Origin: Pseudomonas synxantha BG33R
Lineage (GTDB): Bacteria; Pseudomonadota; Gammaproteobacteria; Pseudomonadales; Pseudomonadaceae
DNA: 64,000 bases
Assembly: GCF_000263715.2 (NCBI RefSeq)
Contig: NZ_CM001514.1
Location: 5,394,498 to 5,458,497 of the forward strand
Reading direction: 5' to 3'
In this document: piece by piece, positions 7,110-19,412 of the stretch
How positions within the stretch are numbered: position 1 is the first letter of the stretch
Layout of the letters: each line of letters starts with the position of its first letter
Program-made: the position numbers and the translations under genes
The notes under the pieces: generated by a model
The model's input: the letters and a program-made list of their open reading frames with translations, nothing else
Databases searched by the model: none
Told to the model about the DNA's origin: nothing

Positions 7110-9548
7110 TCAGCTTGGCTTGGCTTCTGCCAACGCCTGCTGCGCCAGCTCTTTCTCCGCCTCCTTCAGATCTTCCTCGCTGATCATCTCGGCAATCGCG
7201 CGCAAACGCTCCACCACCCGCGCATTCACGGTGCCTTCCGGAAATTGCCCCTCGGCGTCCGGCTCACCGGCATCCTCGCCCACCAACAGGCTCAACGCCT
7301 CATCGGCCTGGCGTACCGCATAGATGTGGAATTGCTCGGCGCGCACGGCCTGCAGCACCTTCTCGTCGAGCATCAACGTGGCAACGTTGGCCTGAGGGAT
7401 GATCGCCCCTTGCTCACCGGTCAGCCCGCGTGCTTCGCAGAGGCGGAAGAAGCCTTCGATCTTCTCGTTGACCCCGCCCACCGCCTGCACTTCACCAAAC
7501 TGGTTGATCGAGCCGGTGATGGCAAAGCACTGCTTGAGTGGCGTCTTCGACAAGGCCGAAATCAAGGTGCACGCCTCGCCCAGGGACGCACTGTCGCCGT
7601 CCACATAACCGTAGGACTGCTCCAGGGCGATACTCGCGGAGATCGCCAGCGGGAATTCCTGGGCATAACGGCTGCCCAGGTAACCAGTGAGGATCATCAC
7701 GCCCTTGGAGTGAATCGGCTGGCCGAGGTTGACTTCACGCTCGATGTCGACAATGCCGCTGCCGCCCGGGTACACCGTGGCGGAAATCCGCGCCGGTACG
7801 CCGAATGCCGAGTCGCCGACCTCCAGCACCGTCAGGCCGTTGCACTTGCCCACGGCCGCACCCGCGGTGTCGATCAGGATGACTCCGGCGAGCATGTCGT
7901 CGAGAATCCGCGCCGACACGCGGCCTGTACGCGTGGCCTTGGCCTTGAGGGCGCGCTCGATATGCCCGGCATCGGTCATTTCGTCGCCGGCCAGGTGGCG
8001 AATGAAGTCCGCCTCGCTGACCAACTGGAACAGGTCGCCAATACGCGCCGACAAGCGGCCCTGATGTTCCGCCAGGCGTGCGCTGTAAGTCGCCAGGCGC
8101 GCGACCGCATCCGAGGTCAGCGGCGCCATGCCTTCTTCCGACGTGCGGGTTTTGAGCAACTGGGCGAACTGCTCCAGGCTCTCGTCGACCATCGGGATGT
8201 CTTCGTCGAAGTCCACCAGCACCCGGAACATTTCCTGGAAGTCCGGATCGGCGTCTTGCAGCGCGTAATACAACTGGCGCGAGCCGATGATGATCACCTT
8301 CACCTGCAAGGGGATCATCTGCGGGTTGAGGGTCACGGTGGCCAGGCGGCCCAGTTCGCCCAAGGGCGACTCCATCTTCAGCTTGCGCGATTGCAGGGAA
8401 CGCTTGAGTGCATCCCATACAAACGGCTCGCTGAGCATTTTTTCGGCTTCCAGAATCAGAAAGCCGCCATTGGCGCGGTGCAAGGCGCCCGGACGCAGCT
8501 GGCGATAGGTGGTGTAAAGCGCGCCCTGGTCGGTGCTGTATTCGATACGGCCGAACAGGTTGTCGTAGGTCGGGTGCGGTTCAAACACCACTGGCGCACC
8601 ACCGTTGACCGGGTGACCCACCACCAGGCTCGGGCAGTACTGCTCTTCAAGCAGCTTGCGCGCCTGGGCGTCAGTCTTGGCGTCGTCCACCAGTTGCTCG
8701 ACCACGGTTTTAAGCAGGTACACCTGCATCGCTTGCAGGTAGCCGCACACGCCGGCGTTTTCTGCATACTTTTCCGACAACGGTGCCAGCAACGGCTGCA
8801 GGGCCAGGGTGATGGTTTCTTCGTTGAACTGGCGCAGCTGGTTGTTGGACTCGCGCTTCCACTGCGGCAGGCTGGCCAACTCTTCGTTGAGGCGCTCTTC
8901 CAGCGCGGAAATATCGTTGTGGAAACGCTCGCGATCGGCTTCCGGCAGTTGCGAAAACTCGGCTTCGTCCAGCGCCTTGCCGTCGAGCATCGGCGTAAAG
9001 GCGATGTTGGAGCTGTCGCGGTACAGCGCCACGTCTTTTTCCAGGGCCAGTCGTTCGATCACATCCAGCGCCTTGTCGTAGCGCTGGTTGAAGGCCCGGT
9101 CGATGGCGCTTTTGCGCTGTTGATAAGTGGGGTGTTCAAACACTGCCGGAAAGGTGGCTACGAGGTTGTCGACCAACCCGTTGATATCGGCGATAAACGC
9201 CGCGGCGCCGCCCCCTGGCAATTCCAGGGCGCGGGGCTCGCGTGGCTCATCGAAATTATTCACATAGACCCAGTCCGCCGGGGTCTGCAGGCGTTTGCCT
9301 TCGGCTTTGAGGTAGCGTTTGACGAACGAAAAGCGGCCGGTGCCGGGCTCGCCCATCACAAACACGTTGTAACCGGGGCGTGGCATGGCCACGCCGAACT
9401 GCAAGGCTTCAACCGCACGTTCCTGGCCAAGCACACCGCGAAAGGGCTCCAAATCATTGGTGGTCGAGAAGCTGAACTGTTCAGCGGAGAAAGGGCGAGT
9501 CAGCGCTTCGGGCGCTAGACGCAAGCTGGCAGCAACAGGATCAGGCAT
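7110..9548 (-). CDS. LonB-like ATP-dependent protease (AAA_32 plus Lon_C domains)
   Basis: An 812-residue cytoplasmic protein. Near residues 66-74 it has the P-loop GEPGTGRFS. A long helical middle region follows, and a Lon-type protease domain lies at roughly 590-760 with the Ser-Lys dyad: Ser in GDSAS (about 652) and Lys in NEKIEGF (about 695). It lacks the Lon N-terminal substrate domain, as in the LonB/AAA_32 group. In the P-loop the usual GK(S/T) Lys is replaced by Arg (GTGRFS), which I believe is normal for this family. P. aeruginosa AsrA (PA0779), a stress-response protease, is the closest relative I can name from memory. It is transcribed alone; a REP element follows its stop. Confidence 0.9.
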   Translation of the reverse strand: MPDPVAASLRLAPEALTRPFSAEQFSFSTTNDLEPFRGVLGQERAVEALQFGVAMPRPGYNVFVMGEPGTGRFSFVKRYLKAEGKRLQTPADWVYVNNFDEPREPRALELPGGGAAAFIADINGLVDNLVATFPAVFEHPTYQQRKSAIDRAFNQRYDKALDVIERLALEKDVALYRDSSNIAFTPMLDGKALDEAEFSQLPEADRERFHNDISALEERLNEELASLPQWKRESNNQLRQFNEETITLALQPLLAPLSEKYAENAGVCGYLQAMQVYLLKTVVEQLVDDAKTDAQARKLLEEQYCPSLVVGHPVNGGAPVVFEPHPTYDNLFGRIEYSTDQGALYTTYRQLRPGALHRANGGFLILEAEKMLSEPFVWDALKRSLQSRKLKMESPLGELGRLATVTLNPQMIPLQVKVIIIGSRQLYYALQDADPDFQEMFRVLVDFDEDIPMVDESLEQFAQLLKTRTSEEGMAPLTSDAVARLATYSARLAEHQGRLSARIGDLFQLVSEADFIRHLAGDEMTDAGHIERALKAKATRTGRVSARILDDMLAGVILIDTAGAAVGKCNGLTVLEVGDSAFGVPARISATVYPGGSGIVDIEREVNLGQPIHSKGVMILTGYLGSRYAQEFPLAISASIALEQSYGYVDGDSASLGEACTLISALSKTPLKQCFAITGSINQFGEVQAVGGVNEKIEGFFRLCEARGLTGEQGAIIPQANVATLMLDEKVLQAVRAEQFHIYAVRQADEALSLLVGEDAGEPDAEGQFPEGTVNARVVERLRAIAEMISEEDLKEAEKELAQQALAEAKPS

Positions 9549-9813
9549 CGGGCTTCCTTACATCAGGCGGGGCAGATGGGGGCATTCTGGCTCCGGGTTG
9601 AGCGCTCTGGCAAGGCGCGCTTTCGGGAAAGCATAGCCACCGCACGCGCCCTACAAAAAAATCGCCAGCGATTGAATGTTTATAAAAAAACACGGAACCC
9701 TAGGAACGTGCCTAAACTCCAAACTGCGCGGGTTGGACTAATAACTGGCCCCTAGGGTGCTGAGAAGCACCTGAACCCTTGTCCATTGGTTTGCACACAA
9801 AGAGAACAAAGCT

Positions 9814-10302
9814 ATGAAACGGATCCTTCTTGGTACTCTCTTCACCGTCGTCTCCCTCAATGCAATGGCAGAAGCACCAGGTGGCCCGAACTGCGGTTGG
9901 GGCAACATGTTGTTCGAAGGCCAGCGCGGTACTCCGGCTCACTTCCTCGCTTCCACCACCAACGGCACCTCGGGTAATGCCACCTTCGGCATGACCTCGG
10001 GCACCAACGGTTGCAGCACCAACAGCGCCCTGACCTACGGCGGCAAGTCCTGGATTGCCATGAATGGCATGATGAACGAGCTGTCCGAAGACATGGCCAA
10101 AGGCAACGGCGAAGCACTGACCACCTATGCCGTGGTACTGGGTGTTGCCCCGGAAGATCGCGATCACTTCGCGGCCGTGACCCACGAGCACTTCCAGCAG
10201 ATCTTCAGCAAGGCTGACGTGACCGCTGACGACGTGCACAACAACACCATTGCTGTACTGAAAAGCGATGCCCGTCTGGCGAAATACGCTACCCAGGCTT
10301 AA
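9814..10302 (+). CDS. DUF3015 family periplasmic protein
   Basis: A protein of 162 residues with a Sec signal peptide (MKRILLGTLFTVVSLNAMAEA). The mature start has the typical DUF3015 pattern: PNCGWGNMLFEGQRG, then repeated short T/S-G-T motifs, then NGCSTN. The two Cys residues probably form a disulfide in the periplasm. The C-terminal half is helical. The family has no assigned function but is common in Pseudomonas. It is monocistronic, ended by the terminator at 10313. Confidence 0.88.
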   Translation: MKRILLGTLFTVVSLNAMAEAPGGPNCGWGNMLFEGQRGTPAHFLASTTNGTSGNATFGMTSGTNGCSTNSALTYGGKSWIAMNGMMNELSEDMAKGNGEALTTYAVVLGVAPEDRDHFAAVTHEHFQQIFSKADVTADDVHNNTIAVLKSDARLAKYATQA

Positions 10303-10312
10303 GCTCGACCCG

Positions 10313-10346
10313 CCCGCGTCTTTCGAGGCGCGGGTTTTATTTTTTC
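10313..10346 (+). terminator. Rho-independent terminator of the DUF3015 gene
   Basis: CCCGCGTC (10313-10320) pairs with GGCGCGGG (10327-10334) with one wobble, followed by TTTTATTTTTT. It lies 10 bases after the stop. Confidence 0.9.
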
Positions 10347-10394
10347 GACCTGCCCCCCTTGGGTCTTTTTTTCAGTCCGACTTAAGTAGCCCCC

Positions 10395-12248
10395 ATGCTC
10401 AAACGCCTCGCTTGCCTGGCTCTCTTCGCCTGCGCCCCGCTGCATGCGGCACCGCACCTCGACGATCAACGTTTGCAGCAACTGGCCAATGACCCGTTCT
10501 GGCTTTCGCTGGGGCATTACGAAGCCGGCAAGATCAGTGGCTGGCGCAGCTATGTCAGCGACAAGAAATTCTTCCTCGCCGCCGACGGCGCCCATCACCC
10601 GGACGCCGAACTCAAGGCCACCGTGCAAGCGCTGTATGCACCGGCCAGCCTGGGTGAGAAGCACGCCCAGTGTGTGTACCCCGCACGTACCCGCTGGCTC
10701 AAGGATCAGTTGCAGCTGACTGACCTGCCTGCCCTGGACTGCAAAGAATTCACCCAATGGTTCAAGGACGTCGCGCCCCATAGCGCGGTGATGATCTTCC
10801 CCGCTGCCTATCTCAACAGCCCGTCGTCGATGTTCGGTCACACTTTGCTGCGCATCGACCAGGCCGACGTGCAAAGCAACAACACCGCTCTGCTCAGCTA
10901 TGCGATCAACTTCGGCGCCTATATCGAAGGCTCCGACAACAGCATCCTGTATGCCTGGAAGGGCCTGATGGGCGGCTACCCCGGCCTGTTCGCCCTGGTG
11001 CCCTATCAGGAGAAACTCTCCGAATACCGCAGCCTGGAAAACCGCGACCTGTGGGAATACCGCCTGAACCTCACCGAGGTCGAGACCAAGCGCATGGTCG
11101 AGCACGTGTGGGAGCTCAAGCAGATCCAGTTCGACTATTTCTTTTTCGACGAAAACTGCTCCTATCGCCTGCTGGAACTGCTGCAAGTGGCCCGCCCCGG
11201 CCTGCGCCTGACCGAGCAATTCCCGCTCACCGCGATCCCGACCGATACCGTCAAGGCGGTAAAGGACGCAGGCCTGGTGGAAAAGATCGACTATCGCCCC
11301 TCGCGTGAACGCGAACTGCTCGAACGCGCCAAGCCGCTGGATAGCGATGAGCAACAGTGGGTGTTGAAAGTCAGCGATGACCAGAAGCAACTGCAAGAGC
11401 CCGCATTCAAGGCCCTGCCTCGCGAGCGCCAGGCGCTGATCATCGACGCCGCCTACCGCCTGGGCCGCTACCGCGCCAATGGGCTGGAACGCGACACCGA
11501 ACGCTCCCAACGCAGCTTCGAACTGCTGCGGGCGATCAACCAGAACCCTGCGCCAGACCTCAAGATCACGCCGCCTGGTTTGCCGGAAAACGGCCACCAG
11601 TCACGCACCTGGCAAGCCGGCATCGGTACCCGTGGCGACAAAGCCTTTGGTGAATATGGCCTGCGCATGGCCTATCACGACCTTAACGACAACGCCGAAG
11701 GCTTCCCCCTCGGCGCCCAGATCGAAATCCTGCAAATGAAACTGCGCCAGTACGAAGGCAATCACTGGCAACTGCAGCAACTGGACCTGGCCACCATCCG
11801 CTCGCTGACGCCGCGTAACGCGCTGCTGCAACCCTGGTCATGGCAAGTCACCGGCGGCCTGGAGCGGGTACCGGGCAAGCACGACGACGAAACCCTGGTG
11901 GCCCACGTCAACGGCGGTGCCGGCGGCACCTGGCAGCTCTCCGACGACATGCTCGGCTTCGCCCTCGGCACCGTGCGTGTGGAGCACAACAATGACTTCA
12001 GCGAAGCCATCTCCCCCGCCGCCGGCTTCAACACTGGCGTACTGTGGAAGAACCCACTGGGCAACCTGAGCCTGGAAGCCAAGGGCGATTTCTTCACCAA
12101 CGGCGAAGTGCGGCGCAGCATCAGCCTCAACCAGCAATGGGAACTGTCACGCAACCTGGGCCTGCGCTTGAGCGCCCAGCGTGAGTTCAGCCACCTGTCC
12201 ACGCCGGTGAATGAAGTGATGCTTGAATTGAAGTGGTATCACTACTGA
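10395..12248 (+). CDS. DUF4105 (Lnb N-terminal-like) envelope protein
   Basis: This 617-residue protein has a Sec signal peptide ending near PLHAAP. The region around residues 20-370 matches the DUF4105 pattern, including FWLSLGHYE, FLAADGAHHP, MIFPAAYLNSPSSMFGHTLLRID and FFFDENCSYRLLELL. The SPSSMFGHT and ENCSYRL segments carry the conserved Ser/His and Cys of the family. The C-terminal 230 residues look like alternating beta-strands ending in LKWYHY with a terminal aromatic, suggesting an outer-membrane barrel. It likely acts at the outer membrane; the substrate is unknown. The ribosome binding site is weak. Confidence 0.82.
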   Translation: MLKRLACLALFACAPLHAAPHLDDQRLQQLANDPFWLSLGHYEAGKISGWRSYVSDKKFFLAADGAHHPDAELKATVQALYAPASLGEKHAQCVYPARTRWLKDQLQLTDLPALDCKEFTQWFKDVAPHSAVMIFPAAYLNSPSSMFGHTLLRIDQADVQSNNTALLSYAINFGAYIEGSDNSILYAWKGLMGGYPGLFALVPYQEKLSEYRSLENRDLWEYRLNLTEVETKRMVEHVWELKQIQFDYFFFDENCSYRLLELLQVARPGLRLTEQFPLTAIPTDTVKAVKDAGLVEKIDYRPSRERELLERAKPLDSDEQQWVLKVSDDQKQLQEPAFKALPRERQALIIDAAYRLGRYRANGLERDTERSQRSFELLRAINQNPAPDLKITPPGLPENGHQSRTWQAGIGTRGDKAFGEYGLRMAYHDLNDNAEGFPLGAQIEILQMKLRQYEGNHWQLQQLDLATIRSLTPRNALLQPWSWQVTGGLERVPGKHDDETLVAHVNGGAGGTWQLSDDMLGFALGTVRVEHNNDFSEAISPAAGFNTGVLWKNPLGNLSLEAKGDFFTNGEVRRSISLNQQWELSRNLGLRLSAQREFSHLSTPVNEVMLELKWYHY

Positions 12249-12271
12249 CTCAAGCCTGATGAAAATCAAAA

Positions 12272-12358
12272 TGTGGGAGGGGCGGTGCGACGATTCGACT
12301 TGCTCCCGATTGCGGTGTGTCAGTCCAGTATTCAGTGACTGCCAGTTTGTCATCGGGG
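12272..12358 (+). repeat. Half copy of the 'GGGGCGGTGCGACGATTCGAC' REP element
   Basis: From 12272 the sequence is nearly identical to the left arm and centre of the palindrome at 14619-14738, up to about 12357 (TGTCATCGGG). The matching right arm is missing and different sequence follows. A second, shorter hairpin with GGGAGC/GCTCCC arms (a 'TGTGGCGAGGGAGC' type repeat) lies at 12396-12418. Together they occupy the first part of the 701-base gap between the DUF4105 gene and the chorismate mutase gene. Confidence 0.8.
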
Positions 12359-12568
12359 CATAGGTATCTACACACCTTCGGTACGACGCTAAACCTGTGG
12401 CGAGGGAGCTTGCTCCCGTGACGACGGACAGCCGACGCTTATCTACCTGACACCCCACGATCAAACTGTGGCTGGCTTGTCGGGTCGCCGCATCGCTGCG
12501 ATGGCGGCCTGACAGCCGACACCGTTATACCGAGTACATATCCATTCTTGCGGTAACGGCTACTTAAG

Positions 12569-12815
12569 GTTCCGCCCTGACGGCGGCTCACTTTGCAAAA
12601 GCGGCAAAGTAGGCAAAACGCTCTTGCCCCACCACTCGGCACCTCGCTTAGGCTCGGTGTGCCCGTAATCCGCCATGGATTTGGGGGGCCGCCGCCACGC
12701 GCCATCCATGGCGCGGGGCGGCTAAACCGGCATCCCTGCCGGTTTACCCCCCAAATCCCTGTCGAATTCCGGCCAGCGTGGTTTAACGGGGCGCCTAAGA
12801 TCAAAAGCAGATCCA
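12569..12815. repeat. Multi-hairpin intergenic element
   Basis: A dense set of inverted repeats. The outer arms are GGATTTGGGGGG (12677-12688) and CCCCCCAAATCC (12747-12758). Nested inside are CGCGCCAT/ATGGCGCG (12698-12715) and AAACCGGCA/TGCCGGTTT (12724-12745), so the strand can fold as a three-way junction. Further left are CCGCC/GGCGG and CGGCAC/GTGTGCC pairs. I remember very similar sequence scattered through Pseudomonas genomes, where it is often mis-annotated as small genes. Both reading directions contain open frames here, but they are low-complexity and follow the palindromes, so I do not call genes. Confidence 0.6.
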
Positions 12816-12949
12816 AAGCGACTCGCTCCGCATCGTAGTTACCGTCGGCTGCTAAAACCTACAAAATTGTGTAGGTACCCATAGTCATCGGGGGCAAGAC
12901 CCTCCCACACTTTGTTAGCATTTCTCGCCTAATCAGGAGCCCACTTAAT

Positions 12950-13261
12950 ATGGCCGTTTACTGCAATACCCTTGAAGAAGTCCGCACTAACATCGACCTC
13001 CTTGACCAGAAAATCGTCACTCTGATCGCCGAACGCGGGCACTACGTATCCCAAGCCGCACGCTTCAAAAAAGACACCGATGGCGTCAAGGCGCCGCAAC
13101 GGGTTGAACAGGTGATTGCGAAAGTGCGGGATCTATCCCTGGCGGCGGGGGCTAATCCTGAGGTCACTGAGCAGGTATATCGCGCGATGATTGCGGCGTT
13201 TATCCGACAGGAATTGGTTGAATATGCTGTGCTAGACAAAGTCGGCAAGCCACAAGCCTGA
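12950..13261 (+). CDS. Chorismate mutase, AroQ (type II) family
   Basis: A 103-residue all-helical enzyme of the AroQ class. The helical pattern and key residues fit: RTNIDLLDQKIVTLIAERGHYV in helix 1, then AARFKKDTDGVKAPQRVEQVI with the loop Lys and Arg that bind the substrate carboxylates, and a final helix with Gln before LVEYAVLD. It should convert chorismate to prephenate; isochorismate-pyruvate lyase (PchB) is a close relative and cannot be excluded. There is no signal peptide, so it is cytoplasmic. AGGAG lies upstream of the ATG. No aromatic or siderophore operon is next to it, which leaves its pathway open. Confidence 0.8.
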   Translation: MAVYCNTLEEVRTNIDLLDQKIVTLIAERGHYVSQAARFKKDTDGVKAPQRVEQVIAKVRDLSLAAGANPEVTEQVYRAMIAAFIRQELVEYAVLDKVGKPQA

Positions 13262-13497
13262 TCCATCCATATTATCTGCTCAGGATTACCAGTCTTTCGC
13301 CGCCAGGCACAAATTATTGGCGCTCTTGCAACCCATTGAAAAATAGGCAGGAAATTTCGGACGTCTTTTTAGCTTTTTTCAGTCGAAACAAACCGCCTCT
13401 TACCTCATTCTCTTTGTGAGGTTTTGTGTCTAGTATCGAGTGGCAATCAATTTGCCACCACTTCTATACACGGATCCGAATAGGGTAAGAGGCTTAT

Positions 13498-14583
13498 ATG
13501 GAATTTCTTGAAAAACTCACCAGCCTGGCAGCAAAAGTCCGTCTGCAAGGCCCCGCCATCCAAACAGAAGAAGCTACAAAAAATGCTTTTGTAATGCCTT
13601 TTATCAACACCGTGTTGGGTTATGACGTGTTTGACCCGCAAGAGGTGACGCCCGAATTTATCTGCGACGTCGGAACGAAAAAAGGTGAAAAAATCGACTA
13701 CGCAATCATGAAAGATGGCGAGGTTCAGATACTCATTGAATGCAAAAAGATTGGCGAGTCATTGAGCATTAACCACGCGTCGCAGCTCTTTCGGTACTTT
13801 CACGTTACAAGCGCAAGAATCTCAATTCTTACCAACGGCCAGGTCTACAGATTTTTTACCGATCTGGACGCCCCTAACAAAATGGACGAAAAGCCATTTT
13901 TAGAGCTGGATCTGCTGGACATTGATGAATACTCCGTACCAGAGCTGATAAAACTTACCAAATCAGCCTTCGATGTGGACTCGATCATAAGCGCAGCGGG
14001 AGAGCTGAAATACGTCAGCCAACTCAAGAAGCTCATTGGCGCACAAGTCAGTAAACCAGAAGACGACTTCGTGAAATTTTTCGCATCCCGAGTTTACGAA
14101 GGAGTGATCACGCAGAAAGTGCGGGAGCAATTTTTCGAACTAACACGCAAAGCGTTAGCTCAATTTTTGAATGACCAAATTAATGAGCGACTGAAGTCTG
14201 CCATGAGTGGTGCAATTCAGCCGGCGATAACGTCATTGACTGTCGCGAACAGTACAAATGTAGACATGCAGGATCGAGACGAGGCAGAAGATAAAATCCT
14301 GACAACCCTTGAGGAAATGGAGGGTTACCACATCGTCCGCGCTGTCGTCCGGTCTGTTGTCGATGCCAAACGAATCGTTCAACGTGATACCCAAAGCTAT
14401 TTTGGGATATTACTGGATGACAACAATCGTAAGCCCATCTGCCGACTCCACTTCAATCGTAGCCAAAAGTACCTCGGGGTATTCGACGAGGAAAAGAATG
14501 AGACCCGACACGCTATTTCATCCATTGATGAAATTTACGAATACGCCGATCAGCTAAAAAAGACAGTGGGTTACTACGAATAA
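13498..14583 (+). CDS. Stand-alone restriction-type nuclease with HsdR N-terminal domain (COG4748-like)
   Basis: A protein of 361 residues. Residues about 20-130 form a PD-(D/E)xK nuclease core as in HsdR N-termini: Glu24/25, Asp67 in EKIDYAI, Glu81-Cys-Lys83 in IECKK, and Gln96 in ASQLFRY. No helicase motifs follow. Instead there is a helical linker and a C-terminal domain (about 240-361) with SYFGILLDDNNRKPICRLHF, which I associate with the predicted type I restriction endonuclease family COG4748. No methylase or specificity subunit is adjacent. The gene is visibly A/T-richer than its neighbours and lies between two copies of one REP element, which suggests acquisition. AAGAGG precedes the ATG. 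Upstream hairpins at 13402-13422 and 13440-13458 may be a terminator and a control site. Role in defence is inferred only. Confidence 0.75.
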   Translation: MEFLEKLTSLAAKVRLQGPAIQTEEATKNAFVMPFINTVLGYDVFDPQEVTPEFICDVGTKKGEKIDYAIMKDGEVQILIECKKIGESLSINHASQLFRYFHVTSARISILTNGQVYRFFTDLDAPNKMDEKPFLELDLLDIDEYSVPELIKLTKSAFDVDSIISAAGELKYVSQLKKLIGAQVSKPEDDFVKFFASRVYEGVITQKVREQFFELTRKALAQFLNDQINERLKSAMSGAIQPAITSLTVANSTNVDMQDRDEAEDKILTTLEEMEGYHIVRAVVRSVVDAKRIVQRDTQSYFGILLDDNNRKPICRLHFNRSQKYLGVFDEEKNETRHAISSIDEIYEYADQLKKTVGYYE

Positions 14584-14618
14584 AGGCTGCACCGGGAGAC
14601 CGGAGTTATGGATAAAAC

Positions 14619-14738
14619 TGTGGGAGGGGCGGTGCGACGATTCGACTTGCTCCCGATTGCGGTGTGTCAGGTCCAGCATTCAGTGACTGACACTCTGTCA
14701 TCGGGAGCAAGTCGAATCGTCGCACCGCCCCTCCCACA
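14619..14738. repeat. REP-type palindrome with 39-base perfect arms
   Basis: The arm at 14619-14657 (TGTGGGAGGGGCGGTGCGAC...) is the exact reverse complement of 14700-14738. The 42-base centre carries TCAGTGACTGA. It begins 35 bases after the nuclease stop. The left half is repeated in the same direction at 12272, so the chorismate mutase and nuclease genes are bracketed by directly repeated sequence. Confidence 0.9.
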
Positions 14739-14856
14739 TTTGATTTTGTGCTTGGCCAAAAGTCCTGCACATCCCTCTGACACCTCTTTCACATACAGCT
14801 GACAAATCCCCTTCTAGACTCTCCATATCAGCCGTGAATCGGCCAGGGAGTACGCC

Positions 14857-15213
14857 ATGTGGCGGTATGCGCTAATGCTGTGTGCAGTGGTGTGGCTGGC
14901 GGGGTGCCAAACAACCCATCAGGATTTACTGGCCAAGGGTTACCCACCCGCGTTTGCCGATGGCTTTGACGACGGTTGCAGCAGCGGTCGCCAGGCTGCG
15001 GGGGTAATCACCGGAGAGTTTCGCAAGAACGTGCCGCGCTATCTGAAAGAAAAGCACTATGCCGAAGGCTGGGAGGATGGTTTCCGCCAATGCAAGGCCA
15101 TGCGCGAGAGCGAAGAGCTGCGCGACTACCAGGACAACCGCAACAACGACCGCGAGCACGAGTGGCAGCAGGAAAAAGACCGCGATGCGGCCAAGGCGTA
15201 TCGCTCGCAATAG
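14857..15213 (+). CDS. Small lipoprotein, unknown function
   Basis: This 118-residue protein has a type II signal peptide with lipobox LAGC, so Cys17 is lipidated; Gln at +2 suggests the outer membrane. The mature part has a DGFDDGCSSGRQAAG segment, with a matching EGWEDGFRQCKAM further on; this repeated (D/E)GxxDGxxx(C) pattern resembles glycine-zipper-like or metal-binding short repeats. The C-terminus is highly charged (RDYQDNRNNDREHEWQQEKD). AGGGAG lies before the ATG. The next gene starts 70 bases downstream on the same strand. Confidence 0.75.
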   Translation: MWRYALMLCAVVWLAGCQTTHQDLLAKGYPPAFADGFDDGCSSGRQAAGVITGEFRKNVPRYLKEKHYAEGWEDGFRQCKAMRESEELRDYQDNRNNDREHEWQQEKDRDAAKAYRSQ

Positions 15214-15283
15214 GTCGTTTGCAGACATCCATCGAAACTAAAGCACGGCGAACATGGCCCAAATGCCATAGAGGGAGAACACC

Positions 15284-17172
<1,889 letters not shown>

Positions 17173-17302
17173 TCATTTCGCACCGTGACAGGGCAAAATG
17201 TCGCTTTTGTGAATTTAAATGGTGCATTGGATATAAATAATCAGGGTTTTTGCCCTCTAACAGGGATTTCAACGCGAGATATGCACCAATAGTTAAACCG
17301 CT

Positions 17303-17384
17303 ATCGCAGGCAAGCCAGCTCCCACATTGGACCGTGTCGTAGCAGAGGTACTCGATCTAATGTGGGAGCTGGCTTGCCTGCGAT
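17303..17384. repeat. REP-type palindrome, inverted order (ATCGCAGGC first)
   Basis: ATCGCAGGCAAGCCAGCTCC... (17303-17326) and its complement (17361-17384) face outward around TTGGACCGTGTCG. It has the same arms as 6999-7087 but in the opposite arrangement. The 348-base gap 17116-17463 also holds the gdhA promoter region and the terminator at 17415. Confidence 0.85.
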
Positions 17385-17414
17385 GAAGTCGCCTCGGTCC
17401 ACCTGAACAGCGCC

Positions 17415-17449
17415 CAAAAAAAAGCGAAGTCCGAAGGCTTCGCTTTTTT
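17415..17449 (-). terminator. Rho-independent terminator of ettA
   Basis: AAAAGCGAAG and CTTCGCTTTT pair around TCCGAAGG with T/A runs on both sides, so it can work in both directions. It lies 15 bases after the ettA stop. Confidence 0.88.
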
Positions 17450-17463
17450 CAAACCAGCCCGAA

Positions 17464-19128
<1,665 letters not shown>

Positions 19129-19412
19129 GGTGAACCTAGCGTCAGTGACTGATGAATTAAGCGGACGAAGCCCGTGCCAGGCCATGCGCCGCGCGGGCCT
19201 TTGACTATCATCAATGCCTGCGTGGGGAAAAAGCCTGAATGTCTGGGGCTGGAACGCCCCCGCGTAACCGGCAAAGCTACCTGAATGCGCTGGGGCAGTC
19301 CAGCCAGGGAAGACTGGCACTTTGCCACAACTCAAGGCATGCTAGCCGCCCTCCGGGCGTCCGGCTTATAGTGCACGTCGCGCGCCAGTCCAGCCAACCG
19401 CAGGATCACAGC

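Noticed and set aside
7245..9518. 757-residue open frame on the plus strand
   Set aside because: It lies opposite the LonB-like gene for its whole length, has no recognisable domain and arises from the high G/C codon pattern of the real gene.
12439..12838. Small open frames on both strands in the multi-hairpin element
   Set aside because: They follow the palindromes, have no ribosome binding site and resemble known false calls in this repeat type.
14608..14802. 64-residue open frame after the nuclease gene
   Set aside because: It translates the REP palindrome itself.
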